Of a DNA stretch of 64,000 nucleotides, positions 57,339 through 64,000 are shown piece after piece (the first letter of the stretch is position 1; every line of letters begins with the position of its first letter). Under the pieces are notes generated by a model. That model did not search any database and was not told where the DNA came from. It worked only from the letters and a program-made list of their open reading frames with translations. Source of the stretch: Nocardia niigatensis NBRC 100131. GTDB taxonomy: Bacteria > Actinomycetota > Actinomycetes > Mycobacteriales > Mycobacteriaceae. The position numbers were made by a program, and so were the translations under genes. Where the stretch lies: contig NZ_BAGC01000003.1 in the NCBI RefSeq assembly GCF_000308655.1, positions 186,001 to 250,000 of the forward strand, in the 5' to 3' direction.

Positions 57339-57667
57339 TGACCAGCTGGGCGAAGGCACCCGATTTCGCGGACCGTCCGGAACAGCGAGCACAGGTGCGC
57401 GCCCAGACGGTCCTCGACAAGGAGCACTACATGGAGTCGGGGCTGACACCGATCGCGTGTCAGACCTGCGGCACCGAGGTGCTCGTGCGCAAACACAGCC
57501 ACAATCAGAAGACGGTGCAGTGGACGGTCGATCCGGCCGCGCACTGCCCGGTGTTCCGGAAGCTGGCCGAGTCCGGCCCGACCACCGGCAAACCGGACTC
57601 CTGCCCGAATCTCGAGAAGACCATCGACCATGCGGTCGCGGAGGGTCTGCTCGGGATCGACGACTGA
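57338..57667 (+). CDS. Small CxxC protein coupled to kshA (Rv3527-like)
   Basis: A 109-residue soluble protein whose ATG overlaps the kshA stop. The central part has a CxxC followed by a His (ACQTCGTEVLVRKHSHNQKT) and two more cysteines (HCPVFRKL, DSCPNLEKT), a possible zinc or iron-sulfur site. In M. tuberculosis kshA (Rv3526) is followed by Rv3527, a protein of unknown function that this appears to match. Coupled translation suggests a partner or maturation role for KshA, or a redox link to its reductase. Function not known. Confidence 0.78.
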   Translation: MTSWAKAPDFADRPEQRAQVRAQTVLDKEHYMESGLTPIACQTCGTEVLVRKHSHNQKTVQWTVDPAAHCPVFRKLAESGPTTGKPDSCPNLEKTIDHAVAEGLLGIDD

Positions 57668-57670
57668 GGC

Positions 57671-58081
57671 TCAGTCGAGCCGGAAGTCGGCGAAATCGAA
57701 TCCGGGGGAGACGACGCAACTCACCAGCACGTAGTCGTCACCCGCGGGTCGGGCGGCCTGGCTGATTCCGCCGGGAACCACCGCCTGAGGGCGTTGCCCC
57801 TGCTCGACATCGGGTCCGAGGACGATCTCCTCACCCCCGATGTTCAGCAGCAGGGGGCCACCCCGATGCCAGAACCAGATCTCGTCCGACGTCACCGTGT
57901 GCGGCGCGGACTTCTCACCGGGCAGCAGCAGGAAATAGATGGCCGTGGCGCTCGCGCGCCCGCCCGGATAGCCCTCCGGCTCGAATTCCACTCCGCTGCG
58001 CCAGGTTTCCCGATACCAGCCGCCCTCCGGATGCGGCTCCATATCCAGTTCGGCGGCCAGCTTCGGACGGTCGTCGCTCAT
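57671..58081 (-). CDS. DUF985 cupin protein
   Basis: From ATG 58081 the protein is 136 residues, a cupin with LDMEPHPEGGWYRETWRS, AIYFLLLPGEKSAPHTVTSDEIWFWHRG and VLVSCVVSPGFDFADFRL. Members are small cupins, some tied to sugar or cysteine metabolism, but most are unassigned. It converges with the CxxC gene three bases away. GTG 58090 is an alternative start. Confidence 0.87.
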   Translation of the reverse strand: MSDDRPKLAAELDMEPHPEGGWYRETWRSGVEFEPEGYPGGRASATAIYFLLLPGEKSAPHTVTSDEIWFWHRGGPLLLNIGGEEIVLGPDVEQGQRPQAVVPGGISQAARPAGDDYVLVSCVVSPGFDFADFRLD

Positions 58082-58117
58082 GGCCTCCACTGTATTGACT
58101 TCGGGCCGCGATCGACT

Positions 58118-59173
58118 TCAGGCCGCGGTGATCGTCCAGGTGATGCCGTGGTGCGCCAGGGAATTCAGGAAATCCGCGGCGTCGAACGCTTCGGCGGGGG
58201 CCAGGGCGCCGGGCTCGGCGGTGCCGCCCGCCAGCCGTACCGCCGCCTCGACCGCCATGAGTGCGGAATCCCGATAGGAATCCACGCCGCTGACCACGCC
58301 GCGTACGGTTTCGCCCGCCGCGCCGGTCGCGTCCACGACGAGGTGGTAGCGCAGGTCCGCGCTCGGTGCGTCGGGCATGGCGTCGAGCGCCTCGGGGGTG
58401 AACCCGCTCAGGTTCTCCAGGATCGCGACATCCAGCGCACCGGCCACATAGGACACGTCGGAGTGTCGGGGAATGGTGAGCACCGGCGGCTGCGGGAACT
58501 TGGCGACCGGGGTCGGAGCGGTGGCGTGGGGGAAGGTGATCTCGGTGTGCCGGGTGGCCGGACCGGTGCGGAATTCCCCGGCCTCGTAGTGCCAGCCCCC
58601 CGAACGGAACCAATCCAGGCCGGCCAGCACGGTTTTCGCGCTGCCCTTCGAGCCGTTGCCGCCGCTGAGGCTGAGATGGCTGAGCACGACCTCGGCCGGC
58701 CCTTTGACGCGGCGGGTCGTCAGGTGGGCCAGCAGGTCACCCGGCAGATTGCTGTCGGTGACGCCGGAAACGACTGTCACCCCGGCATTTTCGGCGCGCG
58801 GGCCGTACTGGTCGAGCACCCGGCGCAGGAACAGCTGCTCGCCCGAGATGTCGGTGTAGTGCGCGCCGGCGTCGATCGCGGCGGCGAGGATCGGCTCGCC
58901 GAGGTCGACGTAGGCGGGCAGCGCGCTGATCACCACGTCCGCGCCGTCGAAGGCCGCGACCAGGGCGGCGGGGTCGTCCAGGTCCGCGATCCGGATCGCG
59001 GCGGCGGCCAGGCCGGCGGTCTCGGCGGCGGTGCGCAGCCGATCGGCATTGCGGCCCACCAGGATCGGGGTCAGCCCGCGGCGGTGCAGCTCGGACAGGA
59101 GGTAGCCGCCGGTGTGGCCGTTCGCGCCGTACACGGCGATGGTGGGGGTCCGGGTGGCTTCGTTCGTTGTCAT
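58118..59173 (-). CDS. Saccharopine-dehydrogenase-like NAD(P)-binding protein
   Basis: A 351-residue protein with the nucleotide-binding motif IAVYGANGHTGGYLLSELHRRG, then ADVVISALPAYVDLGEPILAAAIDAGAHYTDISGEQ. This pattern is shared by saccharopine dehydrogenases and mycobacterial trans-acting enoyl reductases. The true substrate is unknown. It is divergent from the AraC regulator at 59272 across a repeat array, so it is the likely regulated target. Confidence 0.83.
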   Translation of the reverse strand: MTTNEATRTPTIAVYGANGHTGGYLLSELHRRGLTPILVGRNADRLRTAAETAGLAAAAIRIADLDDPAALVAAFDGADVVISALPAYVDLGEPILAAAIDAGAHYTDISGEQLFLRRVLDQYGPRAENAGVTVVSGVTDSNLPGDLLAHLTTRRVKGPAEVVLSHLSLSGGNGSKGSAKTVLAGLDWFRSGGWHYEAGEFRTGPATRHTEITFPHATAPTPVAKFPQPPVLTIPRHSDVSYVAGALDVAILENLSGFTPEALDAMPDAPSADLRYHLVVDATGAAGETVRGVVSGVDSYRDSALMAVEAAVRLAGGTAEPGALAPAEAFDAADFLNSLAHHGITWTITAA

Positions 59174-59196
59174 GGGAATGAAGTTATTCGGAGCAG

Positions 59197-59255
59197 GTGA
59201 GCATATGAATGGCTGATTCGCTCACTTTCATGCCCTGAACGCTCACACGGTGAGC
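59197..59255. promoter_or_regulatory. GTGAGC/GCTCAC repeat array, probable AraC operator
   Basis: Four six-base half-sites: GTGAGC at 59197-59202, GCTCAC at 59220-59225 and 59241-59246, GTGAGC at 59250-59255. They form an outer pair (N17) and a tight palindrome (N3). They fill the 98-base gap between the divergent oxidoreductase and AraC genes. The inner pair ends 17 bases before the AraC start. Confidence 0.65.
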
Positions 59256-59271
59256 TGTATAGTCCGATGTC

Positions 59272-60204
59272 GTGGACATCCTCAGCGAGACCATCGCCGC
59301 CATCCGCACCGGCAGTCCGGCCTCGGGGCTCTTCGTCCGGCACGCGCCGTGGGGCCGCCGCTATCCGAAGGTGCCAGGCGCGGGATTCCATGTCGTGCTG
59401 CAGGGTGCGTGCTGGGTGCTGCCACCGGACGGCGAGCCGATCCCGCTGGGCGCAGGCGATGTGGTGTTCATGCCGCGCGGGGAGGACCACGATCTCGTCG
59501 ACGCGCTGGGGACGCCGATCACCGAGGTCGCGATGCCCGGGGAGCCGCAAGCGCGGGAAGGCGGAGCGGAGATCACGGGGCCGGGTACGCGGACCGCATT
59601 GGTGTGCGGCGCATACGAACTCGGCCGGCAGCGCAGTCACCCGCTGCTCGACGACCTGCCGGAATTCATCCACCTCCCGGCCCGCCCGGGCCGGCACCTG
59701 GCCCTGCGATCCGCGGTGGATCTGCTCGCCGCCGAGATCGCCGAACCCCGGCCCGGCACCGACGCCGCCGTTCCCGCGCTGCTCGACACCCTGCTGCTGT
59801 TCATGCTGCGCGCCTGGTTCGACGAACAGTCCACCGCGCCGGGCGGCTGGGCGGGCGCCTTCGGCGACCCCGCCGTCTCGGATGCCCTGCGCGCGATTCA
59901 CGCTGCGCCGGAACGGGCTTGGACCGTCCCGGAGCTGAGCGCCATCGCAGGCGTCAGCCGCGCCACCCTGGCCCGCCGCTTCCTCGCCACAGTCGGCGAG
60001 CCGCCGCTGACCTACCTGACCCGCTGGCGCATGCTCACCGCTGCGCGGCTGCTGCGCGAGACCGGCACCCCGCTCGCCGGTGTCGCCCGGAAGGTCGGCT
60101 ACCAGAGCGAATTCGCTTTCGCCAAGGCGTTCAAACGCCAGTACGGCTCGGCCCCCGGCCGCTACCGGCACGCCGAGGACGAAGCCACCGTGATCGCGGT
60201 CTGA
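59272..60204 (+). CDS. AraC-family regulator with cupin domain (paralogue 2)
   Basis: A 310-residue regulator starting at GTG 59272, the same length and layout as the one at 51256: cupin part with GAGFHVVLQGACWVLPP and PLGAGDVVFMPRGEDH, then helix-turn-helix pair with GVSRATLARRFLATVGEPP and ARKVGYQSEFAFAKAFKRQYG. The near-identical framework shows the two are paralogues. It probably controls the divergent saccharopine-dehydrogenase-like gene through the GTGAGC array. Confidence 0.92.
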   Translation: MDILSETIAAIRTGSPASGLFVRHAPWGRRYPKVPGAGFHVVLQGACWVLPPDGEPIPLGAGDVVFMPRGEDHDLVDALGTPITEVAMPGEPQAREGGAEITGPGTRTALVCGAYELGRQRSHPLLDDLPEFIHLPARPGRHLALRSAVDLLAAEIAEPRPGTDAAVPALLDTLLLFMLRAWFDEQSTAPGGWAGAFGDPAVSDALRAIHAAPERAWTVPELSAIAGVSRATLARRFLATVGEPPLTYLTRWRMLTAARLLRETGTPLAGVARKVGYQSEFAFAKAFKRQYGSAPGRYRHAEDEATVIAV

Positions 60205-60260
60205 ACGCGGGCCGGTCGGGCGGACGGCGGGCGGGCCCGGTTCGGCCTAGGCTGAGCGTT

Positions 60261-60998
60261 GTGACGGACTGGCGTGCACGCAGCGGACCGATCGGCGTCT
60301 TGACCGGCGCGGGGATCTCGACCGATTCCGGGATACCGGATTTCCGTGGGCCGCGCGGGGTTTGGACCAAGGATCCGATCGCCGAACTGCTGTCGACCTA
60401 CCAGAACTATGTGGCCGATCCGGAACTGCGAACCCGGGCCTGGCTGGCGCGGCGGGACAATCCGGCCTGGCGGGCCACCCCGAACGCCGCGCATCAGGCG
60501 CTGGTGCGGCTGGCCGGTTCGGGGCGGCAGGTCGGCATCATCACCCAGAACATCGACCGGCTGCACCAGCGCGCCGGATCGGACACCGTGGTGGAGATCC
60601 ACGGCAATATGTTCGAGGTCGTCTGCATCGACTGCGATTTCACCGGGTCGATGGCCGCCACCCTGGAGCGGGTGGCCGCGGGCGAACCGGATCCGGCCTG
60701 CCCGGACTGCGGCGGCATCCTGAAGGCGGCCGTCATCATGTTCGGGCAGCAACTCGACACCACTGCCATCCGGGCGGCCGTGCAGATCGCCGAGAGCGCC
60801 GAAATCTTTCTGGCCGTGGGCAGTTCACTCCAGGTGGAGCCCGCCGCGTCCATGTGCGCGGTGGCGGTGGACGCGGGGGCCGAGCTGGTCATCGTGAACA
60901 ACGAGCCGACACCATACGACGAGTACGCCGCCGAGATCGTGCGCGACCCGATCGGGGCAGCGTTGCCGCGGCTGGTGTCGGAAATCCTGGGGGACTGA
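60261..60998 (+). CDS. Sir2-family NAD-dependent deacylase
   Basis: A 245-residue sirtuin. GVLTGAGISTDSGIPDFRGPRGVW binds NAD, TQNIDRLHQRAG and the catalytic EIHGNMFEVVC follow, and the zinc site is CIDCDF...CPDCGG. VGSSLQVEPAASM and VNNEPTPYDEYA close the Rossmann part. Sirtuins remove acetyl or acyl groups from lysines, for example on acyl-CoA synthetases. Start GTG 60261. It converges with the DUF427 gene, five bases between ends. Confidence 0.94.
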   Translation: MTDWRARSGPIGVLTGAGISTDSGIPDFRGPRGVWTKDPIAELLSTYQNYVADPELRTRAWLARRDNPAWRATPNAAHQALVRLAGSGRQVGIITQNIDRLHQRAGSDTVVEIHGNMFEVVCIDCDFTGSMAATLERVAAGEPDPACPDCGGILKAAVIMFGQQLDTTAIRAAVQIAESAEIFLAVGSSLQVEPAASMCAVAVDAGAELVIVNNEPTPYDEYAAEIVRDPIGAALPRLVSEILGD

Positions 60999-61003
60999 GG
61001 GTT

Positions 61004-61756
61004 TCAGACGAACGGCGTCTTGGGGCGCGGCATCATCTCGCCGTCGACCCAGATGTCGACCTTCTCGTTGTAGAACGACGCGAGCCCCGCGATCTTCTGG
61101 CTCTCCGGCAGCGGGGTGCGGTAGATCCACACCAGGTCCGGGTAGCTGGTCTCACCCAGCTGGACGTTCCAGTACTCGGCGTGGCCCTTGTACGGGCACG
61201 ACGTCTTCGTCGCCGACGGGCGCAGCAGGTCCATGCGGATATCGGTCAGGGGCAGGTAGTAGCGCGCGGGCAGGCCGGTCTCGAACAGGATGCGCGGGGA
61301 GTGCGAATCGGCGAGGGTCTCGCCGTCCAGTTCGACCCGGATGTGGCGGGAACTGCCCAGGATGTCGACCCGGGTGTAGGGGTCGCGCGGGTGGACGTAG
61401 ATGGGCTCGTCCTCCTCGAACCACTCGTCCATGGCCTGGAAGTCCAGCTTCACCAGGTCGCGCAGTTCCGGAATCGGGGAGTCGAGATGCCGCACGGCCG
61501 CGCCCGCGGCGGTGACGCCATCGGCCACCACATCGAATTCGGTGCCCTCCCCGCGGCTCGGGGAGTGGCGGATGTTGCCATTGGGTTCGAGCTTCACCCG
61601 CAGGTCCGCGACCGGCAGGTAGTAGGTGGGGTAGTGGGGTCCCTCCCACACCAGCGTCGGATGGACGGTGTCGGCGGCCAGATGACCGCCCAGGTAGGCG
61701 CGTACCCGCTTGGCGCTCGGTTCGACGCGTACCCGGCCACGCTGTGTCTCGGTCAT
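61004..61756 (-). CDS. Double DUF427 domain protein
   Basis: From ATG 61756 (GGAAGG upstream) the protein is 250 residues with two tandem DUF427 folds. The first (about 10-110) has TVHPTLVWEGPHYPTYYLPVADL. The second (about 125-240) has TLADSHSPRILFETGLPARYYLPLTDI and SCPYKGHAEYWNVQLGE with the conserved Cys and Lys. DUF427 domains are small beta proteins of unknown activity. No operon partner. Confidence 0.87.
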   Translation of the reverse strand: MTETQRGRVRVEPSAKRVRAYLGGHLAADTVHPTLVWEGPHYPTYYLPVADLRVKLEPNGNIRHSPSRGEGTEFDVVADGVTAAGAAVRHLDSPIPELRDLVKLDFQAMDEWFEEDEPIYVHPRDPYTRVDILGSSRHIRVELDGETLADSHSPRILFETGLPARYYLPLTDIRMDLLRPSATKTSCPYKGHAEYWNVQLGETSYPDLVWIYRTPLPESQKIAGLASFYNEKVDIWVDGEMMPRPKTPFV

Positions 61757-61919
61757 ACCTTCCGACGGTACGCCCGTGGGTAAACCCCTGTCGGGGAGCA
61801 GGATTCGCGTACCAGCGGCAGCCTCGGAAACCTGGGCCGGACCGGCGATTTTCCCTGCCCGACCGGGCCCGTTATGGTGTTCCGGCAACTCATGGGCAAC
61901 ACGAGAAGGTGGCGGTCAG

Positions 61920-63338
61920 ATGTCGGAACCCGGCAGTACCCACAAGCCGGAACCCGGCAGCGAGCGGCAGGAACTACGCACCGGACTCCGGCGCCGGCAC
62001 ATGACGATGATCGCCATCGGCGGCGCGATCGGCGCGGGCCTGTTCGTGGGCAGCGGCTCGGTCATCAGGACCGCCGGACCCGCAGCCATCCTGTCCTACG
62101 CGGGCGCCGGACTCGTCGTGCTGTGCGTGCTGCGGGCGCTCGGTGAAATGGTGGTCGCCCGCCCGGTCGCCGGATCCATGGGCGGGTACGCGCGCATGGC
62201 CATGGGACCGTTCGCCGGATTCACGGTCGGGTGGCTGTACTGGTACCTCTACGTGATCCTGGTCGGGGCGGAGGCGGTGGCCGGTGCGGCTATCCTCGGC
62301 AACTGGATCGATCTCGACCAGTGGATGCTGTCCGCCGGACTGCTGACCGTCATGACCGGGGTCAACCTGGTGTCGGTGAAGTCCTTCGGCGAGTTCGAAT
62401 TCTGGTTCGCCTCCATCAAGGTGGTGGCCATCGTGGCCTTCCTGGCCATCGGATCGGCCTGGGTGTTCGGGCTGTGGCCGGGGGCGGATGCGGGCTTCGG
62501 CAATCTGACCCGGCACGGCGGATTCGCGCCCAATGGTGTCGGCGGCGTCTTCTCCGCGATCGTGGTGGTGATGTTCGCGTTCGGCGGCACCGAGATCGTG
62601 ACCGTGGCGGCCACGGAATCCAAGGAGCCGGGCCCTGCGGTGTCCCGCGCCACCAACAATGTGCTGTGGCGGGTCGGCCTGTTCTACGTGGCCTCGATCT
62701 TCCTGGTGGTGACCATCCTGCCGTGGAACGACGCCAAGGTGCTGACGAGCCCGTTCGTGAGCGCGCTCGAGCACATCGGGATTCCGGCCGCCGGCGCGAT
62801 CATGCAGGTGGTCATCCTGACCGCGGTGCTGTCGGTGCTGAACTCGGCCATCTACGTGTCCTCGCGCATGCTCTACGTCCTGACCCGCGACGGCGACGCA
62901 CCGGCCTCCCTGGTGAAGCTGAACGAGCGCGGCGTCCCCGCCCGCGCGGTCCTGCTGGGCACCGTCGCGGCCTGGGGCGCGGTCATCGCCTCCTATGTGT
63001 CCCCCGACAGGGTATTCACCTTCCTGGTGAACTCCATCGGCGTGGTGCTGGCCTTCGTCTACGTGGCGATCATGTTCTCCCAGTTGCGACTTCGCGCCCG
63101 CCTCCGCCGCGAGGACCCCTCCGCTCTCACCTACCGCATGTGGGGCTACCCCTACATCAGCTGGGCCGTCATCGTCGCCCTCTTCGCCGTCTTCGTGGCC
63201 ATGGCCCGCAACCCCGACCAGCGCAACCAGCTGATCGCCTCCACCATCAGCCTGCTGGCCGTCATGGCGATCTATCCCCTGCGCGCCAAATTCGGCCGCA
63301 AGAAGCCGGTCCGCGAGGTCGAGTTCCTCCACCACTGA
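61920..63338 (+). CDS. Amino acid permease (APC family, GabP-like)
   Basis: From ATG 61920 the protein is 472 residues with about 12 transmembrane helices. The amino-acid transporter signature is at the start of the membrane part (TMIAIGGAIGAGLFVGSGSVI) and EIVTVAATESKEPGPAVSRATN lies in the middle loop. This resembles GABA/proline-type permeases of the APC superfamily, proton symporters. The substrate cannot be fixed from the sequence. The basic C-terminal tail faces the cytoplasm. Confidence 0.92.
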   Translation: MSEPGSTHKPEPGSERQELRTGLRRRHMTMIAIGGAIGAGLFVGSGSVIRTAGPAAILSYAGAGLVVLCVLRALGEMVVARPVAGSMGGYARMAMGPFAGFTVGWLYWYLYVILVGAEAVAGAAILGNWIDLDQWMLSAGLLTVMTGVNLVSVKSFGEFEFWFASIKVVAIVAFLAIGSAWVFGLWPGADAGFGNLTRHGGFAPNGVGGVFSAIVVVMFAFGGTEIVTVAATESKEPGPAVSRATNNVLWRVGLFYVASIFLVVTILPWNDAKVLTSPFVSALEHIGIPAAGAIMQVVILTAVLSVLNSAIYVSSRMLYVLTRDGDAPASLVKLNERGVPARAVLLGTVAAWGAVIASYVSPDRVFTFLVNSIGVVLAFVYVAIMFSQLRLRARLRREDPSALTYRMWGYPYISWAVIVALFAVFVAMARNPDQRNQLIASTISLLAVMAIYPLRAKFGRKKPVREVEFLHH

Positions 63339-63403
63339 TCCGAATCCCCTGCACCACACCGATTTCCACAACGAATCGGGCGATTCCCGTCGAGATGCCC
63401 CGT

Positions 63404-63423
63404 TATCGAACTATCTTTCGATA
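63404..63423. promoter_or_regulatory. Inverted repeat upstream of the Rpn-like gene
   Basis: TATCGAA-CTATCT-TTCGATA: perfect seven-base arms, 20 bases before the ATG at 63444. Could be an operator or part of the promoter of the truncated gene. Confidence 0.4.
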
Positions 63424-63443
63424 GCCGACTTACCGTCGTCCTC

Positions 63444-64000
63444 ATGGTCAGCTCGAAACATGAAGCGATGCACAGGCTTTTCCGGAGCCACCCAGAGGTG
63501 TTCGGCCGTGCTTTCGAAACACTCGGCTTACCGTTTCCCGGCCCGCGTGAGGTCGCCTTGTTGCCGAACGATCTCACCGAGATCGATCCGATCGAGCGTC
63601 GAGTCGATACCCTCCTCCGCCTTGACACCGACGAGGGGTCCTTTCTGCTGCTGGTAGAGGCGCAGGGTAAGGATGACCGGAATAAGCCCAGCTCCTGGGC
63701 CTATTACCTGTCCCATGTCCATGCGAAATACCAACTGCCTCCGGTGCTTCTGGTTGTCTGCCAGGACACGTCGACCGCCAGATGGGCGGAAGGTCCGCTG
63801 ACTATAGGTCCCCGCCAGTGGACGAGCCTCGTTGTTCGCCCACTGGTTCTCGGCCCTCACAATGTTCCCGCCGTGTCGGATCCGTGCATCGCCGCCGGTG
63901 ATATCCCGCTCGCCGCCCTCTCCGCGATCACTCACGCGAATGACGCCGGCATCGGTGCGATACTGAAAGCGCTGGCCACCGCGTTACAGAGCATCGATGA
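63444..64000 (+). CDS. Rpn-like PD-(D/E)XK nuclease family protein, 3' end outside window
   Basis: An open frame from ATG 63444 to the window edge, at least 185 residues. The N-terminus (SSKHEAMHRLFRSHPEVFGRAF) and the core RRVDTLLRL...FLLLVEAQGK, with Asp55 and Glu72-Ala-Gln74, fit the Rpn/YhgA group of PD-(D/E)XK nucleases, also annotated as transposase-like. SSWAYYLSHVHAKYQLPPVLLVV follows. Streptomyces and Nocardia relatives often end in repeated RAEG units, which would lie outside. Third codon positions are less GC-biased than in neighbouring genes, suggesting acquisition. Confidence 0.72.
   Translation, partial: MVSSKHEAMHRLFRSHPEVFGRAFETLGLPFPGPREVALLPNDLTEIDPIERRVDTLLRLDTDEGSFLLLVEAQGKDDRNKPSSWAYYLSHVHAKYQLPPVLLVVCQDTSTARWAEGPLTIGPRQWTSLVVRPLVLGPHNVPAVSDPCIAAGDIPLAALSAITHANDAGIGAILKALATALQSID

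Noticed and set aside
63528..63935. 135-codon minus-strand frame near the right edge
   Set aside because: It is antisense to the Rpn-like gene, which has family motifs; the minus-strand product has none.

Overview
The window is GC-rich, gene-dense DNA with many GTG starts and short start/stop overlaps, typical of a mycolic-acid actinomycete. Gene content and order resemble the Mycobacterium tuberculosis blocks Rv3579c-Rv3592 and Rv3526-Rv3574. A Nocardia or close relative is the best guess. That assignment is inference from remembered protein families and synteny; no search was run.

Left part (1-7.6 kb): the end of an ABC exporter, an SRPBCC protein, an OsmC-type protein, a cobalamin-riboswitch-controlled cobalt transporter (cbtB-cbtA), the heme-degrading monooxygenase mhuD divergent from an alpha/beta hydrolase, then an acyl-CoA dehydrogenase, an enoyl-CoA hydratase and a small membrane protein. 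Housekeeping block (7.7-17.5 kb): rlmB, cysS, ispF, ispD and carD on the minus strand, divergent lpqE and radA, then a membrane protein, a beta-carbonic anhydrase and mutY. This follows M. tuberculosis order, except that disA is not next to radA. A zinc-type ABC importer (17.6-20.5 kb) with a Zur-like box follows, then a fused trehalose-phosphatase/GH15 glycosidase gene (20.7-23.3 kb).

Cholesterol catabolism occupies two segments. The first (23.6-31.4 kb) is kstR divergent from a six-gene operon for side-chain degradation: fadE34, fadE28, fadE29, chsH2, chsH1, ltp2. The second (43.2-57.7 kb) holds a hsd4B-like hydratase and kstD, divergent hsaE-hsaG-hsaF, then hsaA-hsaD-hsaC-hsaB divergent from kshA and a small CxxC protein. 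Palindromes of the KstR type (AAC-N2-GTT core, TAGAAC/GTTCTA arms) lie in front of kstR/fadE34, kstD/hsaE, hsaA and kshA. Together these genes would cleave the sterol side chain, open ring B (KshA plus KstD), oxidise and cleave ring A (HsaAB, HsaC, HsaD), and convert the C5 fragment to pyruvate and an acyl-CoA (HsaE, HsaF, HsaG). Import (mce4), kshB and cyp125 are not in the window.

Between the two sterol segments (31.5-42.9 kb) lie an XRE regulator, a GerW-like protein, a TetR regulator divergent from a ZapE/AFG1 ATPase, a GT4 glycosyltransferase overlapping a UDP-sugar dehydrogenase, a DUF4129/MoxR/DUF58 membrane operon, and the RNA 2'-phosphotransferase kptA. A small accessory island (49.1-52.2 kb) sits inside the sterol region: vapBC, an orphan DUF433 antitoxin, and an oxidoreductase with an AraC regulator. 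The right end (57.7-64 kb) has a DUF985 cupin, a saccharopine-dehydrogenase-like protein divergent from a second, paralogous AraC regulator across a GTGAGC/GCTCAC repeat array, a sirtuin, a double DUF427 protein, an amino-acid permease, and a truncated Rpn-like nuclease gene running off the edge. No rRNA, tRNA, CRISPR array or complete insertion sequence was seen.
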